The notes under the pieces are model-generated. The model had not been told where the DNA came from and searched no databases. It was given only the letters and a program-made list of their open reading frames with translations. A program made the translations under genes and the position numbers. A stretch of 61,772 nt of DNA from Candidatus Rifleibacteriota bacterium (GTDB lineage: Bacteria > Riflebacteria > Ozemobacteria > Ozemobacterales > Ozemobacteraceae): contig JAKJFO010000004.1 of the NCBI GenBank assembly GCA_022704885.1, forward strand, positions 1-61,772. The letters run 5' to 3'. How positions within the stretch are numbered: position 1 is the stretch's first letter; every line of letters starts with the position of its first letter. Of this stretch, positions 1 to 8,307 are shown piece after piece.

Positions 1-22
1 GCAGGTTAAGCGTCGCTATCTG

Positions 23-289
23 ATGCTGCTCAAAAAGGATGTCGTTGAGAATGGTCTCAAAAGAAGAAGAGGCGAATGCTTGAGCTGTGGGGCCTGCTGT
101 AAATCTTCTTTTCCATGTCCGTTCCTTTTTGAAAGCGAAGGGCGGCTGCTGTGCAAGATTCACGAAAACAAACCTGACGTCTGCAAGACTTACCCGTTCA
201 ACGAAGACGATGTTTTTCCACATACTGCGGCAACCTGCGGTTATTATTTTGTCGATGAAGACAAAGAAGACAGCGCAGCCAACAGCTGA
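23..289 (+). CDS. YkgJ-type cysteine cluster protein, possibly 5' partial
   Basis: A short protein with the CxxCxxCC cluster (ECLSCGACC) near the N-terminus and further cysteines in CPF, CKIHENKPDVCKTYP and TCGYYF. This layout matches the YkgJ/UPF0153 family, thought to bind zinc or iron; its cellular role is not well defined. The ATG used here gives 88 residues. The reading frame stays open upstream to the window edge (codons for QVKRRYL precede it) and no clear Shine-Dalgarno site is visible, so the true start may lie outside the window. The gene runs towards pyruvate kinase and ends 27 bases before its stop. The family call rests on the cysteine pattern. Confidence 0.75.
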   Translation: MLLKKDVVENGLKRRRGECLSCGACCKSSFPCPFLFESEGRLLCKIHENKPDVCKTYPFNEDDVFPHTAATCGYYFVDEDKEDSAANS

Positions 290-316
290 ATCAAGACTTA
301 CATAATGGTAAGAACA

Positions 317-1738
317 TTATCTTATCTTGTGCAGCTTCATCAGGTTGGTGTTGCCCTTAACTCCCAGAGGTACGCCGGCGACTACGGTGATTATATCGTC
401 GCTTCCTACTAATTCGCGTTCCTTGAGGGTTTTTTCTGCCATGACCAGCATTTCATCTGTGTTGCGCAGATCGCTGACCAGTATTGGCGTCACCCCCCAG
501 CTCAACGCCAGACGGCGGCATGTCTCAATTTTTGGAGTAAGCGCAATTATTGGCGTCGGCGGGTGGTATTTGGAAATATGTAATGCGGTGTTGCCACTGT
601 GGGTGAAGGGAACGATGGCCCGGGAAGAGGCATAAAGAGCGGCTTCACAGGCCGAATGAGCCACGATCTCTTCGATGCTGCGGCTTACTTCTGGCAAGAT
701 GTTGTTGAGGCGTTCGTGCGTCTGGCAGTTGACCTTTTCGGCCTCCATGGCGATGGCGGCCATCATTTTTACGGCTTCAGCCGGGTGCCTGCCGACAGCG
801 GTTTCGCCAGAAAGCATGACAGCGTCTGAACCATCGACAATGGCATTGAAAACGTCGGTGGTTTCGGCCCGGGTCGGTCGCTGGTTGTCGATCATCGACT
901 CAAGCATCTGGGTGGCAGTAATGACCGACTTGCCGCGCCTGCTGCAGCGCTGCAGCAGATGTCGCTGAATTGTCGGAACCTGCTGAATCGGGACTTCAAC
1001 GCCGAGGTCGCCGCGAGCGATCATGATGCCTTCGCATTCATCGAGGATTTTTTCGAGATCGGTGAGAGCTTCGGGTTTTTCGATTTTGGCAATTACCCTT
1101 ATCGATGCGTTACCAATCATTTTTTTAAGATCTTTTACATCCTGACCGCTTCTGACAAAGCTCAGCGCTACAAAGTCAAGGCCATTATCGATCATGAACT
1201 TGAGATCGGCCCGGTCTTTTTCGGTGATGGTTTCAACCGACAGTTTTATGCCCGGCATATTCAGACCCTTTTTGTCTTTGAGCAGACCGCCATCGATGAC
1301 TTCAAAATCGACGCAATCGCCATTGATGGCAGTTGCCTTAAGGCTGATATTGCCATCGTCGAGCAGAACGATGTTGCCGGGCTTTATGTCTTTGGTGAGA
1401 TAAGGATATGAGGTTCCGATGCCGCGCGGCGTGCCAGGTTCATCAGGGTTTTCGCTGAGAAAGAATTTATCGCCGGCTTTGAGTTCTGCCGGGCCATCGG
1501 TGAATTTGCCGACGCGAATTTTTGGGCCACAGAGATCGCCAAGAATGGCAACGTAAGCCTTGGTATTTTCGGCCGCTTTTCTGATCGCTTTTATAACCTG
1601 CAGATGTCCTTCATGGGTGCCATGTGAGAAGTTCAGTCTGAACACATTGGTTCCGGCATGAATAAGCTGTTCGATTACTTCTGTGCTTGAAGAAGCCGGG
1701 CCAAGGGTTGCGACGATCTTGGTTCTTTTGCCGATCAT
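317..1738 (-). CDS. pyk: Pyruvate kinase
   Basis: Catalyses phosphoenolpyruvate + ADP to pyruvate + ATP, the last step of glycolysis, in the cytoplasm. The N-terminus has the family start (KRTKIVATLGPAS, then FRLNFSHG). The metal and substrate-binding region follows (IARGDLGVEVP), then ITATQMLESMI and SDAVMLSGETAVG, and a C-terminal regulatory domain. At 473 residues the length is usual for bacterial enzymes. The open frame extends 28 codons further up, but I place the start at ATG 1738 because AGGAG sits six bases before it and the residues upstream do not resemble the family. It is transcribed alone on the minus strand, divergent from the TPR gene at 2022. Confidence 0.97.
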   Translation of the reverse strand: MIGKRTKIVATLGPASSSTEVIEQLIHAGTNVFRLNFSHGTHEGHLQVIKAIRKAAENTKAYVAILGDLCGPKIRVGKFTDGPAELKAGDKFFLSENPDEPGTPRGIGTSYPYLTKDIKPGNIVLLDDGNISLKATAINGDCVDFEVIDGGLLKDKKGLNMPGIKLSVETITEKDRADLKFMIDNGLDFVALSFVRSGQDVKDLKKMIGNASIRVIAKIEKPEALTDLEKILDECEGIMIARGDLGVEVPIQQVPTIQRHLLQRCSRRGKSVITATQMLESMIDNQRPTRAETTDVFNAIVDGSDAVMLSGETAVGRHPAEAVKMMAAIAMEAEKVNCQTHERLNNILPEVSRSIEEIVAHSACEAALYASSRAIVPFTHSGNTALHISKYHPPTPIIALTPKIETCRRLALSWGVTPILVSDLRNTDEMLVMAEKTLKERELVGSDDIITVVAGVPLGVKGNTNLMKLHKIR

Positions 1739-1805
1739 AAGCTCTCCTGTCATAAATGAGATCTCTGTCTGAATCAACAGCAGCATACATGTTGCCGCCC
1801 ATTCT

Positions 1806-1821
1806 TGCAAACATGTTCGCA
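1806..1821. promoter_or_regulatory. Candidate operator upstream of pyk (imperfect 16-bp palindrome)
   Basis: TGCAAACATGTTCGCA is an inverted repeat with one mismatched pair around the core AACATGTT. It lies about 70 bases before the chosen pyk start, where a regulator could bind. It resembles a gram-positive LexA box only loosely, since the spacing is two bases rather than four. No matching regulator is in the window. Confidence 0.3.
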
Positions 1822-1864
1822 AAATTTATCTTCCCGTATTTATCATTACTCTCTTAATCACTTC

Positions 1865-1910
1865 TCCTCGTCGTTCTCGTAATCGTAATCGTAATCGTTC
1901 TCGTAATCGA
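1865..1910. repeat. Hexamer tandem repeat (TCGTAA/TCGTTC units) between pyk and the TPR gene
   Basis: Six-base units run in the order TCGTTC, TCGTAA x3, TCGTTC, TCGTAA, flanked by partial units. On the minus strand one frame reads DYENDYDYDYENDEE. In that frame an ATG at 1923 and a TGA ending at 1858 enclose a 21-codon acidic micro-ORF (MAEKIDYEN...DEEK), preceded by a weak AAGG. It could be a simple-sequence expansion, a decayed gene tail or a real microprotein. The rest of the 283-base gap (1739-2021) holds the divergent pyk and TPR leaders; I could not assign a confident promoter there. Confidence 0.7.
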
Positions 1911-2021
1911 TTTTTTCTGCCATTGCCCGACCTTACTTTCCTAAAAAAAATACTGTGAAGATCTGCCGATATTGCCGATAGACATAGGGAAATAGAATAG
2001 TAACAGACCAGGAGGCACCAG

Positions 2022-3686
2022 ATGAAAAAGCGCATCTATACTTGTTTTTTGATGCTTTTTCTGGCTTATCCTGCTTTTTCCCTTTCATTTGATGCATTGC
2101 CAAACTATCAGGACGAAGGGACGAAGCTGTATGTCAGAGGCACCGGAAAGCTGCAGGAACAGAATTACACCGAGGCGATCAGCGACCTTATCCGCGCGGT
2201 CAAACTACGCCCGGATATAGCTGAAGCTTTTCACAATCTTGGGTTTGCCTATGAACGCACCGGTGATCTGCGCAATGCGGCGCGTGCCTACGAAAGAGCT
2301 CTGCAGATCAAGCCGAATTATCCATCTGCCCTCAACAATCTCGGTTATCTGCTGGCAACTTCAGATACCGAAGTCGAAAAGGCCGTAGCGCTATGTCAGC
2401 GTGCAGTAGAACTGCAGCCGAATTCTGCCAGCTTTCAGGATTCACTTGGCTGGGCTCTCTACAAGGCAGGTCGTCACCCTGAGGCCGCCCGTCATTTTGC
2501 CGCTGCGGTAAAGATCGATCCTTCATTTTTCAAGGCCCATTTCAACCTGGGTCTGGTCGAATTCGCCAACAACAACCATGCTGCTGCCATAGTGCATTTC
2601 AGAAACTGTCTGCAGATCAATTCGAGCTATCTGAAAGCCTATGTTTCGCTGGCCGACAGCTATGAAAAAGTCAATGACAGTTCGCGGGCCCTGCATGTTT
2701 ATCGACAGGCGCTTACCCGCGCTCCTGAAGGCGACCCGATCAGACGGCATCTGGAGCGCAAGGTCAGGACACTGACCGATGAATCAAAAAAGCAGTATTT
2801 TACCAGCGTCAGCGGTCGTCAGGGCAGTTCGGCGTTGCAGGAATTCATGAGTCGGAAAAATCGCACCGGTGAACTGGGAGCCCGCTTGAACACGGCGACC
2901 AGCCGGGTGGCCGTTAACAGCACTTATACACCAGTCAGTGCTGTATCACAGCCTTCGTCACTGTTTGCTGATCCCGTGCCGGTGCCCGTTGTGTCTGCTC
3001 AAGTCAATACTGCTTATTCGACAATTCAACCCGGTTTCATTGCTGCTCAGAACGCTGCCGACAACGAGAGTCTTTCTCTCTCTTATTCGGCTTCTTCGGT
3101 TCATCTGATGTCGACGCCTCGTGAAATCACCGTCGATCAGGAACGCGAGCTCGAAAGAAAGTACTCTCTGAGCAAATCCTATCTCGATCGAGGCCTGATA
3201 AAAGAAGCCGAAAACGAGCTCAATACTATTATCAGAATGGCGCCTGAGACATCTATGGTGTCTCGCCAGTCTCGCAGTCTGCTGCTGAGAGTTCGCAAGG
3301 AAATTGAAGAGAAGAGTTCACAAAAGGCCCTGACCCATCGTGATATGGGTAAAGATTTTTTCAGATCGGGTCAGTATTCAATGGCCGAAACCGAATTCAA
3401 AAAGGCGCTGAGCATAGATCCTGAAAATGCCGAAGTCTGCAAGGATCTTGCCCTGCTGTACTACAACCAGAACAGATATCAGGAAGCTTTTGAGCAGAGC
3501 AAGCGGGCTATCGCTCTTAACCGCACTCTCAAGGAAGCTTATGTCGTTCTGGCCTCTCTATATGCGAGAAAAGGTCGACCAGACGATGCTTTGCGCACCC
3601 TGCGCATGGTGAAGGAAGTTTCGACCCGTCGCGATGCCGTCGATGAACTGGCTGAAAAGATGATGGCATCTCTCGGTAGCGAGTGA
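2022..3686 (+). CDS. Secreted TPR repeat protein
   Basis: A 554-residue protein with an N-terminal signal peptide (MKKRIYTCFLMLFLAYPAFS) and two blocks of tetratricopeptide repeats. The first block (about residues 40-235) has typical helices such as AFHNLGFAYERTGDLRNAAR. The second (about residues 430-550) includes AETEFKKALSIDPENAEVCK. A low-complexity Ser/Pro/Val linker of about 100 residues separates them. The start is set by AGGAGG at 2010-2015. TPRs mediate protein-protein contacts, so a scaffold role in the periplasm or at the outer membrane is likely, but no partner can be named. The next gene starts four bases after its stop, suggesting an operon. Confidence 0.85.
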   Translation: MKKRIYTCFLMLFLAYPAFSLSFDALPNYQDEGTKLYVRGTGKLQEQNYTEAISDLIRAVKLRPDIAEAFHNLGFAYERTGDLRNAARAYERALQIKPNYPSALNNLGYLLATSDTEVEKAVALCQRAVELQPNSASFQDSLGWALYKAGRHPEAARHFAAAVKIDPSFFKAHFNLGLVEFANNNHAAAIVHFRNCLQINSSYLKAYVSLADSYEKVNDSSRALHVYRQALTRAPEGDPIRRHLERKVRTLTDESKKQYFTSVSGRQGSSALQEFMSRKNRTGELGARLNTATSRVAVNSTYTPVSAVSQPSSLFADPVPVPVVSAQVNTAYSTIQPGFIAAQNAADNESLSLSYSASSVHLMSTPREITVDQERELERKYSLSKSYLDRGLIKEAENELNTIIRMAPETSMVSRQSRSLLLRVRKEIEEKSSQKALTHRDMGKDFFRSGQYSMAETEFKKALSIDPENAEVCKDLALLYYNQNRYQEAFEQSKRAIALNRTLKEAYVVLASLYARKGRPDDALRTLRMVKEVSTRRDAVDELAEKMMASLGSE

Positions 3687-3690
3687 ATCA

Positions 3691-4404
3691 ATGAAACTGT
3701 TTGCGGACGATAAAATTCTAATGGGCTTTTCCGATTCATCGGATGGCGACCTGTCGTTTTATAATATGACAGCTTCGCAGGCATATCAGGCCTGGAACAG
3801 TCTCGCAGTCGTAAAGCAGAACAGTCTGCGGGCACCGGCCTGGGCGATTCAGGTGCATGAGAAACGTGTTCTGCCAGTCAGAATCTTTTCTGCGTCATTG
3901 CTGACTGAACAGGCCGATGCACTTATTACCGATCTGTTAGATCAACCGGTCGGAGTTTTTTCGGCCGATTGTCTGCCCATTCTGATTTATAACAGCCGAG
4001 TCTGTGCCGCGGTTCATGCGGGCTGGCGCAGCACGCGACAGAATATCGCAGCAGCAGCTGTGCAGGCCTTTTCCGACCACTATCAGCAGAACCTGGCTGG
4101 CCTGAAAGCTTATATCGGGCCATGTATCGGTAAATGCTGCCTCGAGATGGGCGATGAGGTTTATGACGAGTTTGTCGGCGAAGACCGCGAATATGCTGCC
4201 TTTTTTGTCAGGCGCAACAAGTGGCATCTCGACCTGCGGGCACTCAACCGGTTTCAACTGGTTCGCGCCGGTGTAAAAAATGAAAATATCAATGATCTTG
4301 ACAGCTGCACTTTCTGTCATGCCGATGAATACTACTCTTTTCGCCGGCAACGACAGCGCAACGGCAGCATGTTTTCGTTCATTGTAAATCGCCGTGACAA
4401 TTAA
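3691..4404 (+). CDS. pgeF: YfiH/PgeF-family protein (laccase-domain purine nucleoside phosphorylase)
   Basis: A cytoplasmic protein of the YfiH/YlmD/PgeF family. Some members act as zinc-dependent purine nucleoside phosphorylases or deaminases; E. coli PgeF edits mis-made UDP-MurNAc-serine. Family motifs appear in order: QVHEKRV, SADCLPIL, AAVHAGWRST, YIGPCIGKCCLEMG and CTFCHADEYYSFRR. These supply the Cys and His ligands expected of the metal site. The length of 237 residues is usual. The start follows the TPR gene by four bases with only a weak ribosome site, so translational coupling is plausible. The older name polyphenol oxidase for this family is probably misleading. Confidence 0.9.
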   Translation: MKLFADDKILMGFSDSSDGDLSFYNMTASQAYQAWNSLAVVKQNSLRAPAWAIQVHEKRVLPVRIFSASLLTEQADALITDLLDQPVGVFSADCLPILIYNSRVCAAVHAGWRSTRQNIAAAAVQAFSDHYQQNLAGLKAYIGPCIGKCCLEMGDEVYDEFVGEDREYAAFFVRRNKWHLDLRALNRFQLVRAGVKNENINDLDSCTFCHADEYYSFRRQRQRNGSMFSFIVNRRDN

Positions 4405-4493
4405 ACTTTGTTTTTACCCTAATAACTTTGCGAACGTTTGACGATGACTAAAGAGAAATTTTGTCAGGTCAACCTGTAAAAGGAGAATGACTT

Positions 4494-6446
4494 ATGTGGA
4501 AGAAGGTCGTGCCCAGAAAGACCGGGCGTAACATCATGGCAGTCGCCTTGCTGCTCATGCTGTTCACACTGTTCGGTTGCACTACCGGTGTCAAGAAAGA
4601 TGCCGGTCTTACGGATTTCGAGGCCCCTACCATCCCGCAGAATGTTACTGCGATTGGCAAGGAAAGGGCTATACTGGTCAACTGGTCGGCCAATACTGAG
4701 CCTGACCTTGTTGGTTACCGCCTCTACCGGTCGAGCAGTTCGGGTGGCCCATTCACTCTTATCGCTACCATCGGAACCCAGCCGGCGCCGTCATATCTTG
4801 ACAACGACCAGCAGAACGGCCTGGTAAACGATCAGTATTACTTTTACAAGATTTCTGCGTTCGACACGCAGGGTAAAGAATCTGATCTGTCGCGCACCAA
4901 TGCTGTGCAGGCCCGTGCCGGCCTGCCGCCGGAAGAGCGACCGCCCAGAGTCGTAAACATCAAGGCGAGAGCTTCGATTGAAGCAGTTTACGTTGCATGG
5001 GACAAAGTGACCACCAGCCACATAAAAGGTTATAATATCTACCGCGGCCTGTCTACCAGTGCTGGCGGTGTTCAGTGGGTGTCTTCGGTTCCCCAGGATA
5101 CTCCTGGTTTCGTCGATACCTCGATCAGCAAATCTTCTGCCGAACAGTATACTTACATTATCAGAACTTTCAACGAGAACTATACCGAGAGCGAAAACTC
5201 AGATCCCGTACAGGTAACGCTGCGCTCGGGCGACGATACGATTCCGACCGCTCCCTATGGACTCGCGGTAAGCATGGATACCGACCCGATCGTCAGCTGG
5301 AACAAGCCGCAGGTCAATGAAGATGGTTCTAATATCTTCTCCGGTCAGAATCCGACGCTCGATATCGACTCATATCTCATCTTCAGAGCTAACTCGAACG
5401 ATGCACTGTTCTCTTTGATAGGTATCGTCGAAGACAATGGCACTGCCAATCTCACTCAGACCTTCAAAGACATCAATGGCACTCCCTATAACCTTTTTGC
5501 AGTAAGAGCCCTCGATCGCAACGGCAACGTCAGCAAGATGAGTTCGATTACGACTCAGGCTTCTGATGCTGATATTCCGGCAGTTCCGACCAATGTTAAA
5601 GCCTGGTCTTCGACTGCTACTGAAGCAGGTATCAAACTGGCCTGGGATTCAGCCAAGAATGCCGTCAGTTACAATGTATACTTTTCGACAGTCGCTGATG
5701 GTGGCTACACCAAGATGTTGACCAGTCAGCCGCAGTGGAATGAAGCCTCTCCTTACGTAATCAATGCCTATCCGAGCTCTTTCAATCAGAACCCTGACAA
5801 GAAAGGCCAGAAACTTGAATTTGGTGTTCCTTACTTCTTCAAGGTTTCTTCGGTGAGCTCGTCAGGCAAGGAAAGTGAGCTTAGTCCATACGTCAAAGCT
5901 TATCCTGGCGGCATGTTCGTGGCGATTCTCGAAGGCGAAAATCCGAACTGGGAATTCGACGATGTGGCCAATGACAATCTCAATCACTTCTATGTAGTTT
6001 ACAGCTCCAAAGATTATCCGAAGATCGACTATTATTCTGGTGCCGGCGCGGCTCTGCTGGTTCCTTCAACCGTCGGCATCCCTGGTTCTGGGGATCAATT
6101 CAGGTATGGGTCTGGCAACCTGTTGTCGTCTGACTACTTTCGTCTGCCAGCACCGACTACCGGAGCATATCGCTATAACGTCTATGCCTATTACTATCCG
6201 CACCCATCCGCTGGCAACTGGCGGGTATCGATTCGCGAAGACGGCATACTCTCTTCAACTCTGCTGGAAAAGGATTTGAATGGTTATGGCGCCATTGCAA
6301 GAGGCAGAACATCTATGGCTCTCGGCCAGATTCAGATCAATGCTGGCGTTAGAGGGATAGATATTGATATGACCGGTATCAATGCCGGTTCTGGCGGCAA
6401 TGCGATGTTGTTCTTCGACTGTCTGGTGTTTGTGCGTGTCATGTAA
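4494..6446 (+). CDS. Lipoprotein with fibronectin type III repeats
   Basis: A 650-residue exported protein. A hydrophobic segment ends in a lipobox (LFGC, cysteine near residue 29), so it should be lipid-anchored. About four fibronectin type III-like domains follow between residues 45 and 465, each opening with a phrase such as APTIPQNVTA or PAVPTNVKAW and containing conserved W and Y-x-Y-R/S positions (LVGYRLYRSS, IKGYNIYRG). The last 180 residues form a separate, probably beta-rich domain I cannot identify. AAAGGAG lies ten bases before the ATG. A small palindrome (CAGGTCAACCTG, 4465-4476) sits just before the ribosome site. A role in surface adhesion or polysaccharide binding is an inference. 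Confidence 0.88.
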   Translation: MWKKVVPRKTGRNIMAVALLLMLFTLFGCTTGVKKDAGLTDFEAPTIPQNVTAIGKERAILVNWSANTEPDLVGYRLYRSSSSGGPFTLIATIGTQPAPSYLDNDQQNGLVNDQYYFYKISAFDTQGKESDLSRTNAVQARAGLPPEERPPRVVNIKARASIEAVYVAWDKVTTSHIKGYNIYRGLSTSAGGVQWVSSVPQDTPGFVDTSISKSSAEQYTYIIRTFNENYTESENSDPVQVTLRSGDDTIPTAPYGLAVSMDTDPIVSWNKPQVNEDGSNIFSGQNPTLDIDSYLIFRANSNDALFSLIGIVEDNGTANLTQTFKDINGTPYNLFAVRALDRNGNVSKMSSITTQASDADIPAVPTNVKAWSSTATEAGIKLAWDSAKNAVSYNVYFSTVADGGYTKMLTSQPQWNEASPYVINAYPSSFNQNPDKKGQKLEFGVPYFFKVSSVSSSGKESELSPYVKAYPGGMFVAILEGENPNWEFDDVANDNLNHFYVVYSSKDYPKIDYYSGAGAALLVPSTVGIPGSGDQFRYGSGNLLSSDYFRLPAPTTGAYRYNVYAYYYPHPSAGNWRVSIREDGILSSTLLEKDLNGYGAIARGRTSMALGQIQINAGVRGIDIDMTGINAGSGGNAMLFFDCLVFVRVM

Positions 6447-6458
6447 GATCTAATTAAA

Positions 6459-6498
6459 GGCCGCCGCTCTGTAAAAGGGGCGGCGGCTCTTTTTTTTT
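6459..6498 (+). terminator. Rho-independent terminator after the FN3 lipoprotein
   Basis: An 8-bp perfect GC stem (GCCGCCGC at 6460-6467 pairing with GCGGCGGC at 6480-6487) is followed by TCT and a long T run. It lies 13 bases past the stop codon at 6446. Confidence 0.92.
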
Positions 6499-6523
6499 CG
6501 TTGATTTTTGCCTCTCTAATAAA

Positions 6524-6552
6524 TTGAAAATGAAGTTTTGCGGTGCTATAAT
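6524..6552 (+). promoter_or_regulatory. Sigma-70 type promoter for the foldase gene
   Basis: TTGAAA (6524-6529), a 17-base spacer and a perfect TATAAT (6547-6552) lie between the upstream terminator and the foldase start at 6585. The expected start of transcription is near 6559. It is the best promoter match in the window. Confidence 0.8.
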
Positions 6553-6584
6553 CTTAGCGCATTCAAAAATCTAGCGGAGGCATT

Positions 6585-8231
6585 ATGCACCTGAAAAAAC
6601 AGCGCCCCGGCGCTTTGTTTATTTTTCTTCTTCTCAGTGGATTGCTGGTTTCCACCTGTTTTGCCCAGTCTCCTGAAGACGTTCTGGCTGAAGTAGGCGA
6701 TGTTAAAATAACGCGCGCCGATTACGACAAAGAACTGGCTACTTTCATGGCAATGGCGAATCCGCAGGCTGCCGAGCATTTTTCGACTCCTGAGGGCCGG
6801 CAGGCTTTTCTTAATCAGGTCGCCGAGATTCATGCTTTGCAGAAAAAAGCAGAACAGCAGGGTTTGAATAAAGGCGAAAAATACGAGAGCGCCTATCATG
6901 AAATGGCAGTTGCCAGGCTGGCCGATGAAACCATGCAGAGTCTTGTCGCCGGCGCCGAAATCAGTGACGACGAAGCTAAGGCTCATTACGAAAAGAACAA
7001 AGCTTCTTTTTCTGAGCCGGTTCAGTATCATGTTTTTCAGATTGTCGTAAATACTGCCGAAAAAGCGGCCGAAATCAAGAGCAAGCTGGCTGCCGGCGGC
7101 TCGTTTATCGAACTTGCAAAGACTGAATCTATAGATGAATACAAAAGCGCCGGCGGCGATAAAGGTTTTGTCAGCAGCACGACGCTCGAAGAACCAGTTG
7201 CCAAGGCTCTGGCGGTGCTCAAAAAAGACGAAGTTTCTGCGCCGATCAAGCTCGACGAAGATCTTTTCATGCTGGTCAAATATGCCGACCGCAAAGAAGC
7301 CAGTACTAAAGAATATGATACCGTTGCCGCTCAGATCAAACGTGATCTGCTCAACGAAAAGCAGCGTGGCATTTATGAGGCCGAAATCGAAAAACTGAAA
7401 AAGGAACTGGCCTTTGAAATGAATGCAAGTGCAGCCGAATCGCTGCGCAAAGAAACACTGACTGACGAAGAAAAATCTGCCGTTCTCTTCAAGATGACCG
7501 GTAAAGATGTCAAAGTATCTGAAATTGAAGAAGAATTGCAGCAGATTCCGCCATTTATCCGCCCGCAGATTCTTAAAGGTGAAGGTCTCGATGACTTTTT
7601 GAAACAGTTCTATTCACGTTATCTGGCATTTGCCAACGTAGAAAAGAATTTTGCCGCTCTTGCTGCCAGATTTCCAGAAGTGATTAAAGATGCGGCCCGC
7701 CGCACGGTAATTCGCTTCCTGCTCGACGAAAAGATCGGCGCGATTAAGCTCGAAGAAAGCGAAATTGCAGACTTTTATCAGAAGAATCTCGCTCAGTTCA
7801 ACACGCCGGCACAGATGCGTGCTCACCACATTCTGGTTAAAGAAGAAGCCGAAGCCAAAGAACTTCTTGCTGTTCTCGAAAAAGAACCGGCCAAATTTTC
7901 TGACCTTGCCCGCGAAAAGTCAACCTGCCCGTCAGGTAAGCAGGGCGGCGGCGATCTCGGCACTTTTGGTGAAGGTCAGATGGTTCCAGAATTCGACGCA
8001 GCATGCAAGACTTCTGAGATTGGCAAAATCGTCGGGCCGGTTAAGACCGACTTCGGTTATCACATTATCAGGGTCGATGAACGTCAGCCTGCCGGTGTCA
8101 TGAAGCTCGACGAAGTGCGCGAACAGATTCGTGCCAAGCTGATGCCAGAAAAACAACGTGAAGTATTCACAAAACTGGTTGAAGAATTGAAAAAAGAGTT
8201 TAACGTTAAAGTATACCAGGATAAACTTTAA
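6585..8231 (+). CDS. Exported peptidyl-prolyl isomerase with two parvulin domains
   Basis: A 548-residue PpiC/SurA/PrsA-type foldase, expected to help secreted or outer-membrane proteins fold. A signal peptide ends near CFAQ, and a SurA-like N-terminal region follows (VLAEVGDVKITRADYDKEL). The first parvulin domain (about 125-240) is divergent. The second (about 390-505) is canonical, with MRAHHILVK, GGGDLGTFGEGQMVPEFD and TDFGYHIIRVDER. Both contain the Lys/Glu-rich helices usual in this family. GCGGAGG sits just before the start, and a strong promoter lies upstream. A TC at the signal end resembles a lipobox weakly, so lipidation is possible but less likely. Confidence 0.93.
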   Translation: MHLKKQRPGALFIFLLLSGLLVSTCFAQSPEDVLAEVGDVKITRADYDKELATFMAMANPQAAEHFSTPEGRQAFLNQVAEIHALQKKAEQQGLNKGEKYESAYHEMAVARLADETMQSLVAGAEISDDEAKAHYEKNKASFSEPVQYHVFQIVVNTAEKAAEIKSKLAAGGSFIELAKTESIDEYKSAGGDKGFVSSTTLEEPVAKALAVLKKDEVSAPIKLDEDLFMLVKYADRKEASTKEYDTVAAQIKRDLLNEKQRGIYEAEIEKLKKELAFEMNASAAESLRKETLTDEEKSAVLFKMTGKDVKVSEIEEELQQIPPFIRPQILKGEGLDDFLKQFYSRYLAFANVEKNFAALAARFPEVIKDAARRTVIRFLLDEKIGAIKLEESEIADFYQKNLAQFNTPAQMRAHHILVKEEAEAKELLAVLEKEPAKFSDLAREKSTCPSGKQGGGDLGTFGEGQMVPEFDAACKTSEIGKIVGPVKTDFGYHIIRVDERQPAGVMKLDEVREQIRAKLMPEKQREVFTKLVEELKKEFNVKVYQDKL

Positions 8232-8252
8232 TACATGCAAAAAAAAGTCCTC

Positions 8253-8273
8253 GGCAGCAGTTGATCTGCTGCC
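8253..8273. other. Perfect 8-bp hairpin between the foldase gene and rny
   Basis: GGCAGCAG and CTGCTGCC pair around a five-base loop. No T run follows on the plus strand, so it is not a standard terminator for the foldase gene. On the minus strand a T run does follow, but no minus-strand gene ends here. It may trim or stabilise the transcript ends between the two genes. Confidence 0.55.
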
Positions 8274-8307
8274 CACAAAATCTAATATCGACTCCCACGG
8301 AGGAACC

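Noticed and set aside
1826..2035. 69-codon minus-strand frame rich in Arg and Leu upstream of pyk
   Set aside because: It arises from the hexamer repeat read in another frame and overlaps the TPR gene's ribosome site; no own ribosome site.
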